DNA of 6,581 nt from Acetobacteraceae bacterium (GTDB lineage: Bacteria > Pseudomonadota > Alphaproteobacteria > Acetobacterales > Acetobacteraceae): positions 1-6,581 of the forward strand of contig DAHUXX010000120.1 of the NCBI GenBank assembly GCA_027306955.1, written 5' to 3'. Numbering within the stretch: the stretch's first letter is position 1; each line of letters starts with the position of its first letter. Below, in pieces: positions 1 through 5,850 of the stretch. Position numbers and translations under genes: made by a program. Below the pieces are notes generated by a model, which did no database searches, was not told the origin of the DNA, and worked only from the letters and a program-made list of their open reading frames with translations.

Positions 1-66
1 ATTGCCGCCAATCCCTGACCGCGCCGACCGGCGAAGGTGCATTCGGTTCCCGACCAAAAGCTGCAC

Positions 67-99
67 AGGAGCCTGTTGACCGGACTGCGCGAGGCTCCT
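67..99. repeat. 8-bp perfect inverted repeat upstream of the transporter operon
   Basis: AGGAGCCT at 67-74 is the exact reverse complement of AGGCTCCT at 92-99, with 17 bases between. The loop contains TTGACC (76-81), which matches five of six bases of a sigma-70 -35 element, but the segment about 17 bases further on (99-104, TAGCGT) is a poor -10. No T-run follows the right arm, so it does not look like a standard intrinsic terminator. It could be an operator for a dimeric regulator, the weak end of an upstream transcript, or chance. Confidence 0.4.
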
Positions 100-105
100 A
101 GCGTG

Positions 106-123
106 TTGTCATAAAATTGTCAT
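106..123 (+). promoter_or_regulatory. Putative PhoB binding site (Pho box)
   Basis: Two identical 7-base direct repeats, TTGTCAT at 106-112 and 117-123, are separated by AAAA, giving an 11-bp period. The established PhoB half-site is CTGTCAT with an A/T-rich 4-base spacer, so each repeat matches 6 of 7 positions and spacing and spacer composition are exact. The site is a marked AT-rich island in GC-rich DNA. It ends 19 bases before the start codon at 143. A canonical PhoB promoter has its -10 about 10 bases after the box, which here falls in the Shine-Dalgarno region. TAAAAT (112-117) and CATAAT (121-126) are -10-like but overlap the box. Activation geometry is therefore unusual, and repression or another direct-repeat regulator remains possible. 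Confidence 0.6.
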
Positions 124-128
124 AATAA

Positions 129-138
129 GGGGGGGAGG
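129..138 (+). promoter_or_regulatory. Ribosome binding site with a seven-G run
   Basis: Seven consecutive G residues (129-135) run into AGG, creating GGGGAGG with four bases (AAAC) before the ATG at 143. This is a strong Shine-Dalgarno sequence and supports the chosen start of the solute-binding protein. It is by far the best ribosome binding site of the four-gene operon. Confidence 0.75.
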
Positions 139-142
139 AAAC

Positions 143-1267
143 ATGCTTCGAGCTTTGCGCGCTGCGGCCATTGCGGGCGCCGTGCTGCTGCCGTCGGCGG
201 CGTTCGCCGCGACCCCGACGGTGAGCGTCGTGGATACGCTTTCCGGGCCCAACTTCCAGGCCTTCTGGCACAACTACCTGATCCCGACGATCGAAAAAGA
301 GGCCGGGGTCAAGGTCCAGTACACGCTCGGCAGCGGGCCCACGTTGCAGTTGCAGATGAAGTCCTGGAAGCAGGACCACCCGGTCTTCACGCTGCTCTTC
401 GTGAAGGGGCTCGACCTCTCCAACTTCGTGACCGCCGGCGTCAAGCTCGACAGGCTCTATCCCGACCACAAGGCCGAGATCCCGAACATTGCGATGGAGC
501 CAACGCGGTTTCTCGCCGCCAACAACGGCGTGGAGCTGCACGGCACCGGCCTGATCTTCTGGCGGGCGCAGTTCGATCTCATCTACAATTCGAAATTCAT
601 CAAGGACCCGCCCAAGACCTGGGAGGAGTTCTACAAGCGGCGCAAGGAATTCGCAGGCCATATCGGCATCATCCGCCCCGATGCCGCATCTGGCGGCGGG
701 CGTGCGTTCATCTATTCGTTCCTTAAAGCGAACGGCGTCGATTTTTCCAAGCCACTTCCGGAACTCGAGAAGACAGCTCAGTGGAAGGCCGCGTGGGACA
801 AGTTCCACGAGTTCTCCAAGTCCTTCGCGCAGCCCGTGGCGTCCTCGCCGCCGGTGATGTTCCACCAGTTCCAGACGGACCAGGTCTGGATCACCGACTA
901 TGCGCAGGACTACTCGCTGTGGAGCGCCTCTCAGGGCCAGTTGCCGCCGACAACAAAGGCCGCACCCCTTGATGTCAACATCGTCGGCGCATCCAACGCA
1001 TGGTGCGTGGTGCCGGCCGCGGACTCGCCGGAGCAGAAGGCGGCCGCCTATAAGGTGATCAACGTGCTGCTCTCGCCCGCGGTGCAGAACCACATGCTCG
1101 AGGTGATGTACGAGTACCCCGGCACGACAGCCTGGCGGAAGGCGAACCCTGAAGTGTGGAAGAAAATCCCGACGGTGGCCGCGGCGGAATCCCACGGCAC
1201 GCTGGTCACCAACTTCGGCGCCATCACCTACATCCAGCGGCACGGCATGGCGCACATGGCGCAGTAG
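143..1267 (+). CDS. ABC importer periplasmic solute-binding protein (substrate unknown; possibly organophosphorus)
   Basis: A 374-residue secreted receptor for an ABC importer. Residues 1-22 form a typical Sec signal peptide: basic start (R3, R6), alanine/leucine-rich core, and an AFA site at 20-22. There is no lipobox cysteine, so the mature protein should be free in the periplasm. The mature part looks like a two-lobed class II binding protein of the spermidine/iron/2-aminoethylphosphonate type. The stretch around 144-163 (FDLIYN, then DPPKTWEEF) is the usual hinge/second-lobe signature. Residues 306-317 (INVLLSPAVQNH) and the aromatic-rich C-terminus are also typical, and the tail resembles the uncharacterised YnjB-type proteins. 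It starts the operon with its permeases and ATPase following, and has a strong ribosome binding site and a putative Pho box upstream. The family assignment is secure. The ligand is not visible; a phosphonate or phosphoester is inferred only from the Pho box. Confidence 0.88.
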   Translation: MLRALRAAAIAGAVLLPSAAFAATPTVSVVDTLSGPNFQAFWHNYLIPTIEKEAGVKVQYTLGSGPTLQLQMKSWKQDHPVFTLLFVKGLDLSNFVTAGVKLDRLYPDHKAEIPNIAMEPTRFLAANNGVELHGTGLIFWRAQFDLIYNSKFIKDPPKTWEEFYKRRKEFAGHIGIIRPDAASGGGRAFIYSFLKANGVDFSKPLPELEKTAQWKAAWDKFHEFSKSFAQPVASSPPVMFHQFQTDQVWITDYAQDYSLWSASQGQLPPTTKAAPLDVNIVGASNAWCVVPAADSPEQKAAAYKVINVLLSPAVQNHMLEVMYEYPGTTAWRKANPEVWKKIPTVAAAESHGTLVTNFGAITYIQRHGMAHMAQ

Positions 1268-1297
1268 CGGCCCCGCCGCGCAAGGTGCGGTAACGCC

Positions 1298-2146
1298 ATG
1301 CGACGCCTCGGCGGAGGAGGGTTCACCGCCCTCCTCCTGCTGCCGCTGATCGTTTTCCTCGCGCTGGCTTTCTACTACCCGCTGGGCTTCACGCTGGTGC
1401 AGAGCCTGACGGATGCGAAGGGCCATGCGACGCTTGCTAATTTCGCGCATTTCCTCGGCCGACGCTCGGGTTGGGCGACGCTCTGGTTGACGCTGCTGCT
1501 TTCCGCGCTGGCGACCGCGGCGTCGCTGTTGTTGTGCCTGCCGCTCGCGTTCCTGCTGCGACGGCGCTTCGCTGGCGTCGGCGTGGTGCGCTTCCTGATG
1601 ATGGTGCCGATCACCATCCCGGCACTTGTTGGCGCGCTGGGCCTGCTCATCCTCTATGACCGCACAGGCTGGGTGAACGCGCTGCTGGTGCGCGGGCTGC
1701 ATCTTTTCGCCTCGCCGATCCCGATCGACTACACGCGGGGCGGACTCGTGCTTTTCTATGTCTGGATGTTCTTTCCCTATGGCGCGCTGGTGATCGCGGC
1801 GGCGCTCGGCGCGATGGACCCGGCGGTAGAGGAAGCGGCCCGGGTCTGCGGCGCGCCGCCGTGGCGCGTCCTTGTCTCCGTGATCCTGCCGCTGCTGCGC
1901 CCTGCCCTGCTCGCGGGCTCGGTGATGATCTTCCTGCAATGTTTCGGCGCGTTCAGCGTGCCGTTGATCGCAGGCGGCAATTGGCAGCCGATCGCGGTGC
2001 GCATCTACACGGTGGCGAACGTCTTTCTCGACTGGCATACGGCGAGCGCCATGGCCATCGTGATGGCGAGCATCCAGTGCGCGCTGGTGCTGACCTACCA
2101 GGTGCTGGCGGACCGTGCCGCGCGCCGCCGGGCCGCGCGCGCATGA
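1298..2146 (+). CDS. ABC importer inner-membrane permease, first subunit
   Basis: A 282-residue integral membrane protein of the binding-protein-dependent transport (BPD_transp_1) family. Hydrophobic segments are visible at roughly residues 9-30, 60-86, 98-120, 148-172, 200-225 and 240-268, consistent with six transmembrane helices. The cytoplasmic EAA loop that docks on the ATPase lies at about 178-197 (EEAARVCGAPPWR, followed by LPLLRP). It resembles the PotB/CysT-like first permease of heterodimeric importers. It starts 30 bases after the stop of the binding protein. The only ribosome-binding candidate is AAGG at 1282-1285, 12 bases away, which is weak. Its stop codon overlaps the next start as ATGA, implying translational coupling. 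With the second permease it should form the membrane channel. Confidence 0.9.
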   Translation: MRRLGGGGFTALLLLPLIVFLALAFYYPLGFTLVQSLTDAKGHATLANFAHFLGRRSGWATLWLTLLLSALATAASLLLCLPLAFLLRRRFAGVGVVRFLMMVPITIPALVGALGLLILYDRTGWVNALLVRGLHLFASPIPIDYTRGGLVLFYVWMFFPYGALVIAAALGAMDPAVEEAARVCGAPPWRVLVSVILPLLRPALLAGSVMIFLQCFGAFSVPLIAGGNWQPIAVRIYTVANVFLDWHTASAMAIVMASIQCALVLTYQVLADRAARRRAARA

Positions 2147-2943
2147 CGCGGCGCATCCTGCTCGCGGGGCTGCTGGTGCTGTTTGGGCTGTTCATCGTGC
2201 TGCCGCTGGCGATGGTGGCGATCGAGGCGCTGGGGAACCGGTGGTTCGGCTCGGCGCTGCTGCCGGCAAGCTGGACGCTGCGCTGGTTCCGTTACGCCGC
2301 CGAAACCGCGAACCTGGAAGCCGTGCTGCTCAACACCGCCTATATCGCGCTGCTCGCCACGTTCTTCACGCTCGTGGTAGCGCTGCCGGCGGCGTGGGCG
2401 CTGGCGCGGCGGCATGTCGCGTTCAAGGCGGGGCTCGTTGCGCTCGTGTTGCTGCCGCGGATGATCCCCGAGATAACGTTCGCGCTCGGGGTTGCGCGCA
2501 TCTTCTATAATTTCGACCTTACCAACACCTATGCCGGCATCGCGCTCGCGCATGTGATCCTCGCCGCGCCGTTCGCGGTGCTGGTGCTCATCGCCACCTT
2601 CGAGGGCATGGATCAGCGGCTGCTGGAGGCCGGGCGGGTGTGCGGGTGCGGGCCGCTGGCGCTGGCGAGGCGCGTGATCCTGCCGCTCGCGATGCCGGGG
2701 ATCATCGCGGCGGCATTGTTCTCCTTTCTCGCCTCCTACAACGATTTCGTTCTCACCCTGCTCGTCTATGGGCCCGATACTGTGACCCTTCCTGTCCAGA
2801 CCTATCTTTCCATCGGCAACGGCTACATGTCGGTCGCGGGCGCGATCAGCGTGATCCTGCTCGCCCCCTCACTGCTGTTCCTGTTGCTGCTGTTGCGCAT
2901 GGTGCGGCCCGAGGCGCTGCTCGGAGGCATGAAGGGCGCATGA
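2143..2943 (+). CDS. ABC importer inner-membrane permease, second subunit
   Basis: A 266-residue PotC-like permease. The ATG at 2143 was chosen over longer in-frame starts because it overlaps the preceding stop as ATGA and is followed at once by a basic MTRR and the first hydrophobic helix (about residues 5-27). Further hydrophobic stretches lie near 61-88, 95-120, 131-153, 184-205 and 225-255. The EAA loop is at about 162-181 (EAGRVCGCGPLALARR, then ILPLAMPG), the contact site for the ATPase. There is no Shine-Dalgarno sequence in the GC-rich 3' end of the upstream gene, so translation probably depends on re-initiation. Both permeases carry the unusual RVCG within the EAA loop, which suggests they came from a duplication or have co-evolved with this ATPase. 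The stop again overlaps the next start (ATGA at 2940-2943). Confidence 0.9.
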   Translation: MTRRILLAGLLVLFGLFIVLPLAMVAIEALGNRWFGSALLPASWTLRWFRYAAETANLEAVLLNTAYIALLATFFTLVVALPAAWALARRHVAFKAGLVALVLLPRMIPEITFALGVARIFYNFDLTNTYAGIALAHVILAAPFAVLVLIATFEGMDQRLLEAGRVCGCGPLALARRVILPLAMPGIIAAALFSFLASYNDFVLTLLVYGPDTVTLPVQTYLSIGNGYMSVAGAISVILLAPSLLFLLLLLRMVRPEALLGGMKGA

Positions 2944-3989
2944 CCACGACCGGGCATCTCGAGATCGAGGGCATCGCGAAGAGCTGGGGAAAGCTAGCGG
3001 CGCTCTCCGACATCACGCTCGATATCGCGGCGGGGCGCTTCGTCTCGCTGCTGGGGCCGAGCGGGTGCGGCAAGACGACGCTGTTGCGCCTGGTCGCGGG
3101 TTCGCTCGCGCCCGACAGCGGGCGTCTGGTGCTGGACGGGCGGGAGATCACCCGGCTCCCGACCCACCGGCGCAACATGGGGATGGTGTTCCAGAGCTTC
3201 GCGCTGTTCCCGCATCTCTCAGTCGCGGAGAACGTGGCCTTCCCGCTCGGCGTACGCGGCGTCGGGCGGGCGGAGCGCGAACGGCGCGCCGCCGAGGCGC
3301 TTGCGATGGTGCATCTCGCGGCCTATGCCGGCGCCTCGCCGCGGCAGCTCTCGGGCGGGCAGCAGCAGCGGGTGGGCCTGGCGCGCGCGATCGTCTACCG
3401 GCCAACCGTGCTGCTGCTCGACGAGCCGCTGTCCAATCTCGACACGGCGCTGCGCGAGGAGATGCGGCTCGAGATCGGCGAGGTCACGCACCGGCTCGGC
3501 ATAACCGCGATCTATGTCACCCACGATCAACGCGAGGCGCTGGCGCTGTCCGACGAGATCGCGGTGATGCGCGCCGGACGCATCGTGCAGGTGGGCACGC
3601 CGACCGACATCCATCGCCGGCCCGCCAACGCCTTCGTCGCGGGCTTCCTCGGCTATGCCAATGCATTGCCGCTCACGGTCGCCGGGGGCGTGGGGCGGCT
3701 CGCGGACGGCACAGTGGTCGCGCTGCCGCCCGAGGCGCCCGAGGGCACGGCCGTTGCGTTCATGCATGCGAGCGATGTGGTGCTGCGCGCGGCGGGGAGT
3801 GATGCGGTGGGGCTGGCGTGCGAGGTTACCGAACTCGCGTTCATGGGGGAGCGGATGGAGTTCGCGCTGCGCCATGTCTCAGGACTGCGGCTCAAGGCAG
3901 CGGCGCCCATCGGCGCAAGCGTGTTCGCACGCGGCGATCGCGTGACCGCGGAGTTGCCGCCTGAGCGCCTGGTCGTCGTCCCGCCGTAG
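2940..3989 (+). CDS. ABC importer ATP-binding subunit (PotA/FbpC-like)
   Basis: A 349-residue ATPase that powers the importer from the cytoplasmic face. All nucleotide-binding motifs are intact: Walker A GPSGCGKT (39-46), Q-loop Q85 in VFQSFALFPHLSV, signature LSGGQ (137-141), Walker B LLLDEP (158-163), D-loop SNLD (165-168) and switch histidine H195 in VTHDQ. The segment after about residue 235 is the TOBE-like extension of the spermidine/iron/maltose/phosphonate ATPase group. It spans roughly 280-345 and includes ELAFMGERMEF. The start at 2940 overlaps the permease stop as ATGA, with GAAGGG at 2931-2936 and GGAGG at 2923-2927 as ribosome-binding candidates. Longer upstream in-frame starts would run through the permease gene and are rejected. 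It is the last gene of the operon and ends 5 bases before the convergent RidA gene. Confidence 0.93.
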   Translation: MTTTGHLEIEGIAKSWGKLAALSDITLDIAAGRFVSLLGPSGCGKTTLLRLVAGSLAPDSGRLVLDGREITRLPTHRRNMGMVFQSFALFPHLSVAENVAFPLGVRGVGRAERERRAAEALAMVHLAAYAGASPRQLSGGQQQRVGLARAIVYRPTVLLLDEPLSNLDTALREEMRLEIGEVTHRLGITAIYVTHDQREALALSDEIAVMRAGRIVQVGTPTDIHRRPANAFVAGFLGYANALPLTVAGGVGRLADGTVVALPPEAPEGTAVAFMHASDVVLRAAGSDAVGLACEVTELAFMGERMEFALRHVSGLRLKAAAPIGASVFARGDRVTAELPPERLVVVPP

Positions 3990-3994
3990 CCGAA

Positions 3995-4401
3995 TCAGGC
4001 TGGCAGGACGGCGACGGCCTCGACCTCGAACATCATGCCGGGCATTGCCAACGCGGCGACGCCGAGCGCGGTGGAGGCAGGTGGCGGCCGCGTGCCGAGA
4101 TGGCGGTCACGGACCTCGCGGTAGATGCCGATCTGGTTCGCGATGTCGGTGAGGAACACGGTCATCTTCGTTACGTTCTCAAAACTTCCACCGGCCGCGG
4201 CCAGCGCCATCTCGAGATTGGCGAAGGCCTGCTCCACCTGGGAGCGGAAATCCGCCGCGAGCCTGCCGTCCGGCGCGACGCCGACCTGGCCCGAGATGAA
4301 GACCATGCGCGCTGGCGCGGTTGCCGTGACGATGGGGTGTAGCCGCGCGGCGTGTGCACGCCGGCGGGATTGAGGTGGCGAAGCATGTCGGTGTCGGGCA
4401 T
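3995..4401 (-). pseudogene. RidA (YjgF/YER057c/UK114) family gene, interrupted by a one-base frameshift
   Basis: RidA proteins are small trimeric enzymes that hydrolyse reactive enamine/imine intermediates. From the ATG at 4401, the reading frame gives a typical RidA N-terminus (RHLNPAGVHTPRGYT). It then leaves frame at a CCCC run (+ strand GGGG, 4334-4337). Adding one C restores an uninterrupted 135-residue protein that continues PIVTATAPARMVFISGQVG and runs to the stop at 3995, a normal family length. Without repair, only a 103-residue C-terminal piece could be made from the ATG at 4306. That piece would lack the first 32 residues and has no ribosome binding site of note. The 4401 start has AGGAGG (4415-4420) upstream. 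The arginine that in E. coli RidA sits in PARS is not at its usual place: this protein has RPPPAST there, so it may belong to a subgroup lacking classical deaminase activity. Real mutation or sequencing error cannot be told apart here. Confidence 0.82.
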
Positions 4402-4410
4402 GGGGTTTTT

Positions 4411-4420
4411 CCTACCTCCT
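4411..4420 (-). promoter_or_regulatory. Ribosome binding site of the RidA-family gene
   Basis: On the minus strand AGGAGG (4420-4415) and a second AGG (4413-4411) precede the ATG at 4401, with 13 and 9 bases between. It is the clearest Shine-Dalgarno on this strand, and it supports 4401, not 4306, as the original start of the RidA gene. The 64-base gap to the upstream hydrolase gene holds no recognisable promoter or terminator. Confidence 0.6.
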
Positions 4421-4465
4421 GGACGTCCGCGTTGTGCGGTGGCGTGGCGGGCGAGCAGAACGCCC

Positions 4466-5428
4466 TTATAACACGGGATCGCCGCCCCCGCCCTGGCGCC
4501 AGACCTGGCCGGGGCGGAAGGCGGTGAAGCCTTCCACGCCCGCGCGCGCGCAGGCCGCAGCAAGGCGCACCGCAGGTTCGTCGATGGGCTCGTCGGTGAG
4601 ATGGAACGTGCCCCAGTGGTGGCCAATGCCGTGGCGCGCGCCGAGCAGGCGGAAGGCGGCGACAGCCTCGTCCGGATCCATGTGCTGCGGGCGCATGAAC
4701 CAGCGCGGCTCGTAGGCGCCGATCGGCAGCGTGGCCAGCAGCGGCTCGCCGAAGCACTGGCGCAGCTCGGCGAAGAGGGCACCGTCGTGGAAACCGGTGT
4801 CGCCGATGTGCAGGATGAGGCCCGCGGGCGTTTCGATCGCGTAACCGCACCAGAGCGCGCGGTTGCGGTCCCAGGGGGTGCGGGCGGACCAGTGATGACA
4901 CGGCACGGCATGGGCGCGGACGCCGGGGGCGATATCCAGGGCGTCGCCCCAGTCGACCTCGCTTGCGCCGCCAGGGATGGCGCGGCCGCTTCCCAAAGGG
5001 GCGATGATCTTTGGGGCGCTAATTGGGCGCGGGCGCAGGAGACGCAGCGTCGCCTGGTCGAGATGGTCGTAATGGCCGTGGGTGATGAGCACGGCGTCGA
5101 GCGGCGGGAGGCCGGCAAGATCGATGCCGGGCTTGTTGCGGCGAAGGGGGCCCGCGAGGCCGAATGGGCTGGCACGGCGGCTCCAGACGGGATCGACGAG
5201 GATGTTGGCGCCGGCGACCTGGTAGAGGAGGGTCGCGTGGCCGACGAGGGTGGCGCGGAGGGGCTGACTGCTGGCGGGCGGGCGGTCGTGGAAGGGCGAG
5301 TGGAACGCCTCCGGCCACGCAGGGCGCTTCGCGAGGCGCCAACGCAGCAGGTCGGCGCGCGAGCGGGACGGGATGGGCTGCCACGGGTTGAAAAAACGCG
5401 TGCCGTCGGAATGGGTGGGCCAGGTCAT
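4466..5428 (-). CDS. Metallo-beta-lactamase-fold hydrolase, NAPE-PLD-like
   Basis: A 320-residue cytoplasmic metallo-hydrolase (Lactamase_B_2 type) resembling N-acyl-phosphatidylethanolamine phospholipase D and its many bacterial relatives. Visible family marks, in order, are FFNPW (12-16), VGHATLL (62-68), DPVWSRRASP (79-88), the dinuclear zinc motif HGHYDH (117-122), HHWSART with H179, GDTGF with D210, LPIGAYEPRWFM (234-245), and HHWGTF with H271. All expected metal ligands are therefore present. There is no signal peptide or membrane anchor. The start at 5428 is supported by FFNPW lying close to the N-terminus. It has no clear Shine-Dalgarno sequence and lies 14 bases after the deaminase stop, so it is probably translated as part of the recA-side transcript. 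The fold and family are sure. The substrate is unknown; a phosphodiester, such as a phospholipid headgroup, is only a family-based guess. Confidence 0.9.
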   Translation of the reverse strand: MTWPTHSDGTRFFNPWQPIPSRSRADLLRWRLAKRPAWPEAFHSPFHDRPPASSQPLRATLVGHATLLYQVAGANILVDPVWSRRASPFGLAGPLRRNKPGIDLAGLPPLDAVLITHGHYDHLDQATLRLLRPRPISAPKIIAPLGSGRAIPGGASEVDWGDALDIAPGVRAHAVPCHHWSARTPWDRNRALWCGYAIETPAGLILHIGDTGFHDGALFAELRQCFGEPLLATLPIGAYEPRWFMRPQHMDPDEAVAAFRLLGARHGIGHHWGTFHLTDEPIDEPAVRLAAACARAGVEGFTAFRPGQVWRQGGGGDPVL

Positions 5429-5442
5429 GCGCCGGCCGGGGA

Positions 5443-5841
5443 TCAGCGCTGGTATGGGGTGGGGAGGAGTTCCGCGATCGGCAGAACAACGTCCGAGGCG
5501 ACAATGACGCGCGCCGACGGATGATGGTCGAGCAGCAGCTCGCGGCAGCGGCCGCAGGGCGGCACGATGGCGGGCGGGCCCGGCGGCTCCTCCGGCTTCG
5601 GCTGGCGGACGGCGACGATGGTCTCGACCTCGCGCACGCCCTCCAGCAGCGCGCGGCCGATGGCGACCGCTTCGGCGCAGGTCGCCATGCTGCCGACCGT
5701 GGTGCCGAGATGGATGCCGGTGACCACGCGTCCGTCGCGGCCACGCAGCGCGGCCGCGACGGTGTGCCAGAACGGGCGGTAATGCTCCGCGAGGACCGCG
5801 CGGGCGGCCGCGATCAGTGCCTCATCGGCCCGGCTGAGCAC
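5443..5841 (-). CDS. Cytidine deaminase-like zinc deaminase, blasticidin-S-deaminase-like
   Basis: A 132-residue protein of the cytidine deaminase superfamily. The zinc site is complete: CAE at 55-57 (zinc ligand C55, proton-shuttle E57) and PCGRC at 95-99 (ligands C96 and C99). The line PCGRCRELLLDHHPSARVIV with a later IAELLPTPY closely follows the layout of blasticidin-S deaminase (PCGRCRQ, LLDLHP, then RELLPSGY). Length also agrees with that short tetrameric group. It would hydrolyse an amino group on a cytosine-like ring; whether the substrate is cytidine, a modified nucleoside or an antibiotic cannot be told. The start is a GTG at 5841; there is no ATG nearby upstream. It lies 9 bases after the recA stop, with GGAG inside the last recA codons about 12 bases before it, which suggests coupling to recA translation. 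Residues 79-93 form a proline-rich insertion before the second zinc motif. Confidence 0.85.
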   Translation of the reverse strand: MLSRADEALIAAARAVLAEHYRPFWHTVAAALRGRDGRVVTGIHLGTTVGSMATCAEAVAIGRALLEGVREVETIVAVRQPKPEEPPGPPAIVPPCGRCRELLLDHHPSARVIVASDVVLPIAELLPTPYQR

Positions 5842-5850
5842 GCCGTGGGG

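Noticed and set aside
22..33. Short palindrome-like CGCCGACCGGCG near the left edge
   Set aside because: Five-base arms of pure GC are expected by chance in this composition, and no T-run follows.
98..2038. A 646-residue open frame on the minus strand opposite the receptor and first permease genes
   Set aside because: Its translation is rich in Arg, His, Gln and Asp/Glu with no recognisable domain, as expected from an antisense frame of GC-rich coding DNA; the opposite strand carries two clear gene families.
1861..2142. N-terminal extension of the second permease frame
   Set aside because: The extension reads through the first permease gene as Arg/Pro/Ala-rich sequence; the ATG at 2143 overlaps the upstream stop and begins a normal permease N-terminus.
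2640..2939. N-terminal extension of the ATPase frame
   Set aside because: It lies within the second permease gene and shows no domain; the ATPase family begins right after the ATG at 2940.
4179..5175. Long minus-strand frames (from 5175 and 4901) that run across the hydrolase and into the RidA gene
   Set aside because: Only the short RHLNPAGVHTPRGYT part of one of them is real, being the RidA N-terminus before its frameshift; the rest is out-of-frame reading of the hydrolase.
4601..5524. A 307-residue open frame on the plus strand opposite the MBL-fold hydrolase
   Set aside because: No domain and low-complexity Ala/Gly/Arg composition; it mirrors a well-conserved gene on the minus strand.
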